This document shows positions 1 through 6,430 of a stretch of 8,355 nt of DNA, in pieces (position 1 is the first letter of the stretch; each line of letters starts with the position of its first letter). A program made the position numbers and the translations under genes. Below the pieces are notes generated by a model that was given only the letters and a program-made list of their open reading frames with translations, ran no database searches and was not told where the DNA came from. The stretch is from Anaerolineaceae bacterium (lineage in GTDB: Bacteria > Planctomycetota > Phycisphaerae > FEN-1346 > JAACEH01): assembly GCA_011682595.1 (NCBI GenBank), contig JAACEH010000049.1:1-8355 (forward strand). Reading direction: 5' to 3'.

Positions 1-69
1 TTCTTCGCCGAGCACCCGAAGTTGCAGCAGAGAATACAGGTCGCCCAGGACAATAACCCGATCCTGTAA
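1..69 (+). CDS. C-terminal fragment of an unidentified protein
   Basis: Frame 1 is open from the first base and encodes 22 residues ending NNPIL before a TAA at 67-69. The peptide begins FFAEHPKLQQRIQ and is hydrophilic and probably helical. The gene must start outside the window. It converges on the glycosyltransferase at 146-1120, with 76 bases between the two stop codons. No family can be assigned from 22 residues. The reading frame is supported only by sensible composition, by lying end-to-end with the neighbour, and by having no better alternative on this strand. No clear U-tract terminator is visible in the gap, only short CCGG-type stems around 93-110. Confidence 0.45.
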   Translation, partial: FFAEHPKLQQRIQVAQDNNPIL

Positions 70-145
70 CGGGCCGTCCTGACGCGCTCGGGGCCGGTCT
101 TCGCCGGTCATCGAAACGCCGCGCGACGAGGCCCGCCGCCACGAG

Positions 146-1120
146 TCACCCGTACCAGCCGTTCTGCTCGGACACAACGTGCGACTGACCGACCAGGCGG
201 CGTACGACCGGGAGCACCCGGCAACCCCTCGGCAGCGAGCCGGCCGCCGCGCATAGCCAGCAGCGCCATGACGTCGGCTTGTGGTGCACGGCCCGGCGGA
301 AACAGCGCCCCACCTCATCGACACGACCGACCTCGAACAGCCGCCAGCCGTAGTTGTAGTAGAGCTGGTGGATCTTGTCGTGAAAGACCTGGCCCAGCGA
401 CGTGGTGAAGGCCGAGCCGAACTCGGCATACAGGTGCTCCAGTGCGTAGATCTCGCCATAGATCATCTGCGTGTGGTTACCCGAGGCATTGCCGCCGTGG
501 ACGCGATACGAGGCCACGATCCGGTTGAGGTACCGTGCGCGATACCCGGCGGCCAGCAGCCGCATCCACAGCAGGTACTCGTCGGTTCCGAAGCGGTCGT
601 TCGGATCCAGCCCTCCCAGCTTCAGGACGGCCTCGCGGCGAACCAGCGCGGTCAACACATAGACCGGGTTGTGGCGAATGACGCGTTCGAGGCAGGTGCG
701 TTCTTCGGGCCAGTCCTCCTGGTGGCTGAAGGCTTCCCTGATGACCCGGCCGTCGCCGTTGATAACGCGGGCCTCGGCGTGGAGCAGATCGTCGTCGCGA
801 CGCAGGGCCTTGAGCTGCACTTCAAGCTTGTCGGGCTCCCACAGATCGTCGTGGTCGAGAAAGGCGATCCACTCGCCACGGGCTTCACAGATCGCGCGGT
901 TACGGGCTCCCGGTGCGCCGCGGTTCTCCTGGTGAAAGACGCGCAGCCGGTCGCCGTAGCCGTCGAGGATCGCCCGCGACCCGTCGGACGAGCCGTCGTT
1001 GACGACCACGACCTCGAAGTCGCGATACGTCTGGGCCAGAACGCTGTTGATCGTCTGCTTCAAAAACCGCTCGCCGTTGTAGACGGGAACAATGACACTG
1101 ACTGCCGGTGTGCCGCTCAT
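146..1120 (-). CDS. family 2 glycosyltransferase (GT-A fold)
   Basis: This is a 324-residue inverting GT2 glycosyltransferase, predicted to move a sugar from a nucleotide-sugar donor onto a glycan or lipid acceptor at the cytoplasmic face. Residues 7-15 (VSVIVPVYN) form the first strand of the nucleotide-binding fold, N41-D42 (VVVVNDGSSDGS) contact the nucleotide, and D89-H90-D91 (FLDHDDLW) is the DXD metal site. T179-D180-E181 before YLLWMRL occupies the position of the usual ED catalytic base. The GT2 fold ends near residue 210; the remaining ~110 residues are helical, with one TPR-like stretch (260-282), and end in a basic tail. No transmembrane segment is evident. An in-frame ATG 24 bases upstream is possible, but the start at 1120 has AGGAG seven bases before it and places VSVIVPVYN at the usual distance from the N-terminus. 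It has its own promoter 59-87 bases upstream. Donor and acceptor are unknown. Confidence 0.93.
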   Translation of the reverse strand: MSGTPAVSVIVPVYNGERFLKQTINSVLAQTYRDFEVVVVNDGSSDGSRAILDGYGDRLRVFHQENRGAPGARNRAICEARGEWIAFLDHDDLWEPDKLEVQLKALRRDDDLLHAEARVINGDGRVIREAFSHQEDWPEERTCLERVIRHNPVYVLTALVRREAVLKLGGLDPNDRFGTDEYLLWMRLLAAGYRARYLNRIVASYRVHGGNASGNHTQMIYGEIYALEHLYAEFGSAFTTSLGQVFHDKIHQLYYNYGWRLFEVGRVDEVGRCFRRAVHHKPTSWRCWLCAAAGSLPRGCRVLPVVRRLVGQSHVVSEQNGWYG

Positions 1121-1127
1121 AATACCG

Positions 1128-1132
1128 CTCCT
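1128..1132 (-). promoter_or_regulatory. ribosome binding site of the GT2 gene
   Basis: On the minus strand AGGAG lies seven bases before the ATG at 1120. This selects that start over the upstream in-frame ATG at 1144. Confidence 0.75.
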
Positions 1133-1178
1133 GGGTGCTCTCACACGGCGCCTTCAACAGACACCAGCCAAGCCGGAT

Positions 1179-1207
1179 ATGATACCTGCCGGTGCGGCGC
1201 AAGGCAA
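1179..1207 (-). promoter_or_regulatory. sigma-70-type promoter of the GT2 gene
   Basis: Minus-strand TTGCCT (1207-1202), 17 bases, then TATCAT (1184-1179). Transcription would start near 1172 and give a leader of about 50 bases. It lies in the 225-base gap after the G1P dehydrogenase, so the glycosyltransferase is probably transcribed independently of the MoxR-G1PDH unit. The call rests on consensus match and spacing only. Confidence 0.6.
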
Positions 1208-1345
1208 CAGACGCCGTGGGTCAGCCCGAATAACCGAAGGGCGTGTCAGCCGCCGGTGGCGAACTGCTGCTCTTGAGCATGCGTTTCATCCGGCCGACCT
1301 TCTCAACGCTGATCGACGAGAACAGACAGTCGCCCGACAACACTC

Positions 1346-2689
1346 CTACGTATGACCGGCCCAACGATCTATTATCTCTTCGGCGGCCGCGGGCATCAGG
1401 CCGGCCAGCAGAGCCAGGTCCAGGATCGTGAAGCGGGAGCGCATCTGGTGGGCGTGCACGAAGGCCGCCAGCAGTCGCTCCCGGTCGCAGCCAATATCGC
1501 CGGCCCGGGTGGCCGCCCCGGCCCGCTTGAGGCAATCGTGAATGATCTGCGGCGGGCGGTGCATCGGACGCAAGGTGGCGGCCAGGCGTCGCCACTCGGG
1601 CGGGTCGGACAACTTCTCCCTGGCCGCCTGCAGCCGGGGAAGTTTCTCCGCATAGTGGCCCGCCACGACCTGGGCCAGCGGACCCCAGAAATCGGCGTCG
1701 ATCGCCGCCTGCGGTTCGACCCGTTGCGGCGCCTCAATCGCCAACAGCCGCTCGTACAATTCGGCGGCAAGAATCGTCCCCACGCCGACCTGGCGGCCGT
1801 GCAGATCGTGGGCCTGTCCGTCCGATGAGGACATGGCGTCGAGGGTGTGGGAGATCAGGTGCTCGCCGCCCGAGGCGGGACTGGAAGTGCCGGCCAGGGT
1901 CATCGACAGGCCGGCCAACAGCAGGGCGGCAAAGAGGGCCTCGATTGTCCGGCCGTCGCCGTCGCGCAACCTCTCGGGCCGCTCCAGGTAGAGCGGCTCG
2001 ACGCCGGCCGGCAGGTCAACCGCCTGCTCGACGTACTGGTCGCCGAACAGCAGATGGTTGAGCCGCCAGTCCATCGAGCTGACGCTGCGGGCCAGCACGT
2101 CGCCCAGCCCGGCGGCGGTCATCTCGGCCGGCGCGTCGCGAAGAATTCCCGGGCAAGCCAGCACGGCCGCCGGCGGGCGGGCCCGCAGCAGGGTCTTCAC
2201 GCCGTTGATGGCCGGAGCGACGTTGGCCGACGCGTAACCGGTCATGCTGCAGGCCGTGGCGAAACAGACGTAAGGAATCCCGCGGTCGCCGGCCAGCCAC
2301 TTGGTCAGGTCGCTGACCACCCCGCTGCCCACGGCCACCAGCAGCAGCGCCTCGCCGATTTGCTCTTCCAGGGCCGCCTTGGTCAGGTCATCACAGATCG
2401 GCGACTCGCCCGGCGAGGGGTCCGGCACGACTATTTCCTCGGCCCGCCACCCGGCCCCCTTTAACCGCCCGACCGCCTCGGCCCCGGCCACCTGGCCCGT
2501 CCGCACGTCCATCAGCAGGGCAACGCCTCTTTCCGCACCGCCGCCGGACCCGGTCACCCGGCCACAAACCTCCGCCAACCGCTCCAGGGCATCGTCCGCG
2601 CAAACCACCACCCGCGGATCAACCTCCCCGGCGATTTCTCGAGTGGCAAGCGTTCGGTTGTACAGGTTGTCGTCTGGTGAGTGGTCCAC
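1346..2689 (-). CDS. egsA: sn-glycerol-1-phosphate dehydrogenase (AraM/EgsA family)
   Basis: This 447-residue protein belongs to the iron/zinc-dependent dehydrogenase superfamily (glycerol dehydrogenase, dehydroquinate synthase). The family reduces dihydroxyacetone phosphate with NAD(P)H to sn-glycerol-1-phosphate in the cytoplasm. G121-S-G-V-V-S-D127 is the nucleotide pyrophosphate loop. ATACSMTGYAS (145-155) and the NGVKT stretch (162-166) match the G1PDH core. The metal ligands appear as D197 (GLGDVLA), H277 (SGGEHLISH) and H297 (LHGRQVGVGT). The helical C-terminal domain ends with the typical RSRFTILDLALLAGL. It is longer than archaeal G1PDH (~350 residues) and Bacillus AraM (~395). The start is a GTG at 2689 with only a weak purine run upstream; it follows the MoxR stop by 21 bases, which suggests co-transcription. 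In Bacillus the product feeds a glycerol-1-phosphate lipid (heptaprenylglyceryl phosphate). No prenyl-glyceryl transferase is visible in this window, so the sink here is unknown. Confidence 0.88.
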   Translation of the reverse strand: MDHSPDDNLYNRTLATREIAGEVDPRVVVCADDALERLAEVCGRVTGSGGGAERGVALLMDVRTGQVAGAEAVGRLKGAGWRAEEIVVPDPSPGESPICDDLTKAALEEQIGEALLLVAVGSGVVSDLTKWLAGDRGIPYVCFATACSMTGYASANVAPAINGVKTLLRARPPAAVLACPGILRDAPAEMTAAGLGDVLARSVSSMDWRLNHLLFGDQYVEQAVDLPAGVEPLYLERPERLRDGDGRTIEALFAALLLAGLSMTLAGTSSPASGGEHLISHTLDAMSSSDGQAHDLHGRQVGVGTILAAELYERLLAIEAPQRVEPQAAIDADFWGPLAQVVAGHYAEKLPRLQAAREKLSDPPEWRRLAATLRPMHRPPQIIHDCLKRAGAATRAGDIGCDRERLLAAFVHAHQMRSRFTILDLALLAGLMPAAAEEIIDRWAGHT

Positions 2690-2710
2690 GATTAGCCCGC
2701 CCTTGCTTGG

Positions 2711-3703
2711 TCACACCGTCAGGGCTTCGGGGACGGCCGTCAGGACCTGGTCGACCAGGTCGTCCGGGCTGACGCCCTCGGCTTCGCCCTCGAAGTTCAG
2801 AATCAGCCGGTGACGCAGGGCGGGCGCGGCGGCGCGGCGGATGTCGCTGAAGGCCACGTTGTAGCGACCCTGCCGCAAGGCGTTGATCTTGGCGGCCAGG
2901 ATGATGGATTGGGCGGCCCGCGGACTGGCTCCGTAGCGAATGTACTTGTGCGTCGACTCGGTCTCGAACTCGCTGCCCGGGTGGGTGGCCAGGATAATGC
3001 GGCCGATGTACTCCTTGACGTGGCTGGCCACCGGCACCTCGCGGGCCAGGTCGCCCATGGCCAGAAGCTCCCGGCGGCCGATCACATTGCCGGCCACGGG
3101 CGTCTCGGCCCCGGTCGTGCGGTCCAGGATGGTCGTCAACTCGCTCAGGCTGGGGCTGCCGACCAGCACCTTGAACATGAAGCGGTCGAGCTGGGCCTCC
3201 GGCAAGGGGTAAGTGCCCTCCATCTCCAGCGGGTTCTGGGTGGCCAGGACGAAGAACGGGGCCTCCAGACGGTGGATGGTCTTGGCCACCGAGACGCTCT
3301 GTTCGGCCATGGCCTCCAGGACCGCCGACTGGGTCTTGGGCGTGGCCCGGTTGATCTCGTCGGCCAGGATCAGGTTGCCGAAAATCGGGCCCTGCTGAAA
3401 GCGGAACTCGCGGCCCCCGCGACCGTCGTCGACCACGATGTTGGTGCCGATGATGTCGGCCGGCATCAGGTCGGGGGTGAACTGGATGCGGCTGAAACGC
3501 AGGTCCAGGGCCTCGCTCAGGGTGCGGATGAGCATGGTCTTGCCGATGCCCGGCACGCCCTCCAGCAGGGCGTGGCCGCCGGTCAGGAGGCAGCAGAGCA
3601 CCTGCTCGATCGCCTCTTCCAGGCCGACCATCACCTTGGCCACCTCGGCCCGAATGGCCTCGTAGTTCTTACGGAATTCCCCGACGCGTTGTTGGCTGTC
3701 CAT
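2711..3703 (-). CDS. MoxR-family AAA+ ATPase
   Basis: This 330-residue MoxR-type AAA+ ATPase is a presumed chaperone-like remodeller that usually works with VWA- or DUF58-domain partners. Walker A is GVPGIGKT (49-56), Walker B is LILADE (111-116), and sensor 1 is ATQN (154-157). MEGTYPLPEAQLDRF (161-175) is the MoxR signature with an arginine near the finger position. GASPRAAQ in the C-terminal lid provides the sensor-2 arginine. The length is typical of full-size MoxR proteins and no key residue is missing. The ATG at 3703 is preceded by GGGAG at 3713-3709, five bases away, and by a good promoter. The usual DUF58 or von Willebrand partner is absent downstream; a G1P dehydrogenase follows instead after 21 bases. 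The identity is certain; its client is not known. Confidence 0.95.
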   Translation of the reverse strand: MDSQQRVGEFRKNYEAIRAEVAKVMVGLEEAIEQVLCCLLTGGHALLEGVPGIGKTMLIRTLSEALDLRFSRIQFTPDLMPADIIGTNIVVDDGRGGREFRFQQGPIFGNLILADEINRATPKTQSAVLEAMAEQSVSVAKTIHRLEAPFFVLATQNPLEMEGTYPLPEAQLDRFMFKVLVGSPSLSELTTILDRTTGAETPVAGNVIGRRELLAMGDLAREVPVASHVKEYIGRIILATHPGSEFETESTHKYIRYGASPRAAQSIILAAKINALRQGRYNVAFSDIRRAAAPALRHRLILNFEGEAEGVSPDDLVDQVLTAVPEALTV

Positions 3704-3741
3704 GGTTTCTCCCGCAGATGGCGAACCGGAGCGAGGTGTTC

Positions 3742-3770
3742 ATGGTACCGGGTGGCCGCCTGACCGTCAA
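3742..3770 (-). promoter_or_regulatory. sigma-70-type promoter of the MoxR-G1PDH unit
   Basis: Minus-strand TTGACG (3770-3765), 17 bases, TACCAT (3747-3742). It is the closest match to consensus in the window. Initiation near 3735 would give a leader of about 32 bases containing the GGGAG ribosome binding site. Confidence 0.65.
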
Positions 3771-3863
3771 CGGGATTGTCTGACGGCGGGGCATTGGGCA
3801 TTGGGGTGCAGGTCACGTTTGCCGGAGTTGGCCCGTACCGGGTAGGTGGATTTTTCATGTGAT

Positions 3864-3966
3864 GGGTGGCATGGGCTGCTTGCCTGTCCTCCGAAGCTTC
3901 AGCGAAGGAGGGCCAGCCCATGTCGTAGAATTCCGGAACATGCGTCGCAAGCGACGCATGCCACCC
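3864..3966. repeat. REPIN-like nested inverted repeat (two inverted REP-like units)
   Basis: The element is bounded by a perfect 10-base inverted repeat, GGGTGGCATG (3864-3873) and CATGCCACCC (3957-3966). The minus-strand unit reads GTGG followed by a perfect hairpin (3960-3939) with 10-base arms CATGCGTCGC/GCGACGCATG and two central bases. The plus-strand unit begins GTGGCATGGGCTGCTTGC, a diverged copy of the other unit, and its CATGGGCTG (3870-3878) pairs with CAGCCCATG (3914-3922). Between them CCTCC (3888-3892) and GGAGG (3907-3911) flank a GAAGCTTC palindrome. A GTGG tetranucleotide followed by a hairpin, in two inverted copies about 100 bases end to end, is the known layout of REP doublets mobilised by RAYT (TnpA-REP) transposases. 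The geometry is seen directly; assignment as REPIN is inference, because only one copy is in view. Confidence 0.6.
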
Positions 3967-3984
3967 CCGTCGCCGGGGAATGAA

Positions 3985-4020
3985 TCCGGGTGGGTGAACC
4001 TAACGGTTCACCCACCCGGA
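3985..4020. terminator. perfect 16-bp hairpin, probable terminator of the sulfatase-EamA transcript
   Basis: TCCGGGTGGGTGAACC (3985-4000) is exactly complementary to 4005-4020, with the loop TAAC (4001-4004). It sits 47 bases past the EamA stop in the direction of transcription. The minus strand continues TTCATTCC after the stem, which is T-rich but not a true U-tract, so it may halt polymerase imperfectly, protect the 3' end, or be another mobile palindrome. Nothing is transcribed toward it from the left, so a bidirectional role is unlikely to matter here. Confidence 0.5.
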
Positions 4021-4067
4021 AAGCTTTATCGTCAGCGACTCTGGTAGGCGGCTTCGGTCAGCGCCCC

Positions 4068-4976
4068 TTACCCCAGGGCCACCAGGACCGTGCCGGCCAG
4101 GATCAGGGCTACGCCGACGTACTTGGCGGCGAAGCGCGGTTCACGGAGAATGAGCATCCCGGCCAGAGCCCCCAGCGGGATGCCGAGCTGGATGAAGGCG
4201 TAGACGTAGGAGACGTTGTCCGCGTAGCCCATGGCCGTCAGGACCAGCGAGTAGGTTGCCGCCAGGCCGAAGGCCGTCAGGACAATGACCGGGCGTTTGG
4301 TGCGAACAACCTCGCCCACCGCCTGGCGACCCCGGCGGCGCAGAAAAACGTACGGGGCCAGAAACAGCACCGTGCCCAGCATCTCGAACTGAAAGTAGGA
4401 CAGGGCCGAAGCCATCTTCGACAGGCCCAGCCCTTGGTCGGCGCGAAGGACCCGCAGGGCCCGGTCGTCGATCACCGAGAAGCCGGTAATGCCGACCGCC
4501 GCCAGAACCGCGAACGCGGAACTGATGTTCAGATAGTTTTTCAGCCGCAGTTCGCCCAGCCGCCGCATCGGCAGGGTGATAGCCCCCAGGACGATCAGGG
4601 CGATCCCGGCGACACAAAGCAACGTGACCGGCTTGCCCTGGCCGAGCCAGTAGGTCAGGGCCGGGACGGCCAGGGCCGGCAGCGAGCGGGCCAGGGGATA
4701 GGCGACCGACATGTGCCCGTGACGGTAAGCCCCGGACAGCGAGACAAAATAGAACCCCTGGCAGGCACTGGTGGCCAGGAGCATCCACCACACCTCGGCG
4801 GGGAAACCCGGCACGGCCCACCACCACCGCCACGACACGGTGGCCAGCATGGCCACGCCGACGGCCAGCGAAACCATGAAGAAGCCCACCGAGGGGTGAT
4901 GCCGCTTGCCCAATAAGTTCCACCCGGCATGCATGGCCGCAGCCAGCAGACAGAGAACAATGGCCATAAGGGTCAT
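4068..4976 (-). CDS. EamA/DMT-superfamily transporter
   Basis: This 302-residue inner-membrane protein of the drug/metabolite transporter superfamily is built from two EamA halves of five helices each (roughly 1-135 and 150-300). Hydrophobic segments lie near residues 3-19, 30-48, 60-78, 90-112, 116-135, 150-168, 190-210, 230-250, 256-275 and 283-300. MHAGWNLLGKR in helix 1 and YPLARSLPAL at the start of helix 4 are typical of EamA domains. The RRRGR loop between helices 7 and 8 should face the cytoplasm. DMT members move small metabolites such as amino acids, sugars or drugs; the substrate cannot be told here. The ATG at 4976 has GGGAG about 12 bases upstream, which is long spacing. The gene begins 80 bases after the sulfatase stop with no recognisable promoter between, so it is probably co-transcribed with the sulfatase. 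Confidence 0.9.
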   Translation of the reverse strand: MTLMAIVLCLLAAAMHAGWNLLGKRHHPSVGFFMVSLAVGVAMLATVSWRWWWAVPGFPAEVWWMLLATSACQGFYFVSLSGAYRHGHMSVAYPLARSLPALAVPALTYWLGQGKPVTLLCVAGIALIVLGAITLPMRRLGELRLKNYLNISSAFAVLAAVGITGFSVIDDRALRVLRADQGLGLSKMASALSYFQFEMLGTVLFLAPYVFLRRRGRQAVGEVVRTKRPVIVLTAFGLAATYSLVLTAMGYADNVSYVYAFIQLGIPLGALAGMLILREPRFAAKYVGVALILAGTVLVALG

Positions 4977-5056
4977 GAGGCGAATGGCTCCCGTCGGTTC
5001 TGGCTGTCCTCGGATTTTCCACGGCGGCGCCAGGTGAGGTGGCTCTGAAACCGGCC

Positions 5057-6367
5057 CTACCGATACTCATGCCCCGGCACGCGGAAGCCTCTGCGCCCGG
5101 GCGGCTCGACCTCCTCGCACCAGGCGGCCAACCGGCGGCGGCAATCGCCCAGGGCCTCGGCGAACCCGGGGTCGCCGGCCAGGCTGCGCGTTTCGCCGGG
5201 ATCGTCGGCCAGGTCGAACAGTTGTTCCCTCGGGCGGCCGCGGTCGTAGACAATGTACTTGAAGCGGTCGCTCACCAGTGCCCGGCCGCGCGTGCCGAGG
5301 CTGAACTTGCCGTCGAAGACCGTCTCGATGACCACCTGGTCGCGCCACGAGCCGACCGCCTGGCCCTCGGCCAGCGGCCGCAGGCTGCGGCCCCGCAGAC
5401 CGTCCGGCGGAGCGATGCCCGCCCAGTCGCAGAGCGTCGGCATCAGGTCCAGCCCCGTCGAGACCAGGTGCTCGCGGTCCACGGCGCCGGCCGGGGTGCA
5501 GCCCTTGAAGCGAACCACCAGCGGCACGCGCACCGCCTCTTCGTAGAGCACGCACTTCTGGCTCCAGCGGTGCCCGGCATGACCGTCGCCGTGGTCGCTC
5601 GAGAAGACCACCACCGTGTTGTCGTCAAGCCCGAGTTTCCCGAGGGCCTTCAGGATGCGGCCAATCTCGGCGTCGACCTTCTCGACCAGCCGCCAGTAGG
5701 CCCACAGGTACTGCCGCCACTGCTGGTCGGTGAAATGGCGCGTCGGGTAAATCGTCCACGATTGCCGCTGTTCGGCGCGAACCATCTCCGGCTCGTCGTC
5801 CGGCACGTTAAAGTTGGCTGGCAGGGCGGGGCACTGGTCGGCCGGCGGCGGGTCGCCGATCGGTCCCCAGGGCAGAGTCATGTTGCGGGCCCACTCGCAG
5901 ATGTTGTGCGGATTGTCGAACGAGGCCACCAGCAGGAACGGGCGGTCGCGCCGCTCTCGGAGAAACTCGATGCAGGAGTCGGCCAGGCGGCTGTCGTCGA
6001 AGCCGCAAATCCGCCGGAACCCGTGCCCCTCGGGGATGGCGATTTCGGGAACGTGCCACTTGCCGCCATAAGCACACTCGTACCCGGCGGCCTCGAAAAG
6101 GTGGCCCAACTCGCCTCCGGCGACGTGCTCGCCGATGCCCATGCCGTTCTCCGGCACGCCCGCTTGCTGCGGCATCAGCCCCGTAAACATGCTGGCCCGG
6201 CTCGGGCTGCACAAGGGCTGTGTGCAGTAGGCCCGGTCGAATCGCGTCCCTCGGGCGGCCAGCGAGTCGATGGCCGGCGTGTTAACTTCGCAGTTGCCCG
6301 CGCAACTCATGGCCTCGGCCGACTGCTGGTCGGTGAAAATGAAAACGATGTTCGGCTGGTCGGCCAT
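5057..6367 (-). CDS. type I (formylglycine) sulfatase, no signal peptide
   Basis: This 436-residue protein of the alkaline-phosphatase/sulfatase superfamily is predicted to hydrolyse a sulfate ester. C53-S-P-S-R57 followed by ASMFTG is the full CxPSR maturation signature, in which Cys53 becomes formylglycine. The N-terminal metal site is reduced to T12-D13-Q14-Q15, a known variant of the usual DD pair. K103 (GGKWHVPE), H154 (DNPHN), D258-H259 (SSDHGDGHAGH) and K271 complete the expected active site. The frame is open for 87 codons further upstream, but the ATG at 6367 is preceded by AAGGAG at six bases and a promoter, and puts NIVFIFTDQQ at the N-terminus as in relatives. That N-terminus lacks a signal peptide or lipobox, so the enzyme should be cytoplasmic, unlike many planctomycete sulfatases. 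It would need a formylglycine-generating enzyme or anSME, not seen here. A phosphonate or phosphodiester hydrolase in the same fold is less likely. Confidence 0.93.
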   Translation of the reverse strand: MADQPNIVFIFTDQQSAEAMSCAGNCEVNTPAIDSLAARGTRFDRAYCTQPLCSPSRASMFTGLMPQQAGVPENGMGIGEHVAGGELGHLFEAAGYECAYGGKWHVPEIAIPEGHGFRRICGFDDSRLADSCIEFLRERRDRPFLLVASFDNPHNICEWARNMTLPWGPIGDPPPADQCPALPANFNVPDDEPEMVRAEQRQSWTIYPTRHFTDQQWRQYLWAYWRLVEKVDAEIGRILKALGKLGLDDNTVVVFSSDHGDGHAGHRWSQKCVLYEEAVRVPLVVRFKGCTPAGAVDREHLVSTGLDLMPTLCDWAGIAPPDGLRGRSLRPLAEGQAVGSWRDQVVIETVFDGKFSLGTRGRALVSDRFKYIVYDRGRPREQLFDLADDPGETRSLAGDPGFAEALGDCRRRLAAWCEEVEPPGRRGFRVPGHEYR

Positions 6368-6373
6368 GGGATT

Positions 6374-6379
6374 CTCCTT
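6374..6379 (-). promoter_or_regulatory. ribosome binding site of the sulfatase
   Basis: Minus-strand AAGGAG ends six bases before the ATG at 6367. It decides for this start over the 87-codon longer open frame, whose extra codons also cover the promoter. Confidence 0.8.
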
Positions 6380-6401
6380 TTCGTGCACCTGCGATTGGAA
6401 T

Positions 6402-6430
6402 ACTGTACGCTCCGGGAGCGACATTCTCAA
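6402..6430 (-). promoter_or_regulatory. sigma-70-type promoter of the sulfatase-EamA unit
   Basis: Minus-strand TTGAGA (6430-6425), 17 bases, TACAGT (6407-6402). Initiation near 6395 gives a leader of about 28 bases that holds the AAGGAG site. The spacer contains a palindrome, listed separately. Confidence 0.65.
6408..6420. promoter_or_regulatory. candidate operator palindrome inside the sulfatase promoter spacer
   Basis: CGCTCC (6408-6413), one base, GGAGCG (6415-6420) is a perfect inverted repeat lying wholly between the -35 and -10 boxes. TGT (6404-6406) and ACA (6421-6423) extend it with one unpaired base. A dimeric repressor bound here would block polymerase. No regulator gene is in the window, so this is position-based inference. 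Confidence 0.35.

Larger units (their letters stand above)
3704..4067. other. 364-base intergenic region, EamA 3' end to MoxR 5' end
   Basis: No convincing gene lies here. From right to left the region holds the EamA 3' flank, a perfect 16-bp hairpin (3985-4020), a short CCCCG/CGGGG stem (about 3965-3978), a nested inverted-repeat element (3864-3966), a twofold CATTGGG direct repeat (3792-3805) and the MoxR promoter (3742-3770). Open frames in both directions cross it, but they consist of the palindromes themselves. Confidence 0.8.

Noticed and set aside
70..145. Terminator in the convergent gap after the first fragment and the GT2 gene
   Set aside because: Only 4-base CCGG stems and no T-run on either strand; not a supportable terminator.
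281..1276. 331-codon plus-strand frame opposite the glycosyltransferase
   Set aside because: Mirror frame of a clear GT2 gene, no domain signature; it also runs across the GT2 promoter.
1221..1289. Possible 22-codon gene between the G1P dehydrogenase and the glycosyltransferase (minus strand)
   Set aside because: It has an AAGG eight bases before an ATG, but no conserved feature, serine/proline-rich low-complexity sequence, and it stops just before the GT2 promoter. Not enough to call.
2810..3763. 317-codon plus-strand frame opposite MoxR
   Set aside because: Antisense shadow of a fully conserved AAA+ gene; composition is that of reversed codons.
3792..3805. Two tandem CATTGGG copies as a possible regulator-binding iteron or CRISPR-like repeat
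   Set aside because: Only two adjacent 7-base units with no spacer; too little to separate from chance or slippage.
3631..3921. 96-codon minus-strand frame beginning in the repeat element (SFAEASEDRQ)
   Set aside because: The start and N-terminal residues are encoded by the palindromic repeat itself and the frame then runs over the MoxR promoter and 5' end. It looks like spurious translation of a dispersed repeat.
3990..4916. 308-codon plus-strand frame opposite EamA
   Set aside because: Its protein is Q/G/R/H-rich, as expected from the reverse of hydrophobic codons, and its start lies inside the 16-bp hairpin.
4141..5253. 370-codon minus-strand frame spanning the EamA gene and the sulfatase 3' end
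   Set aside because: It is a shifted frame of two well-supported genes, has low-complexity R/P/G/A composition and no ribosome binding site.
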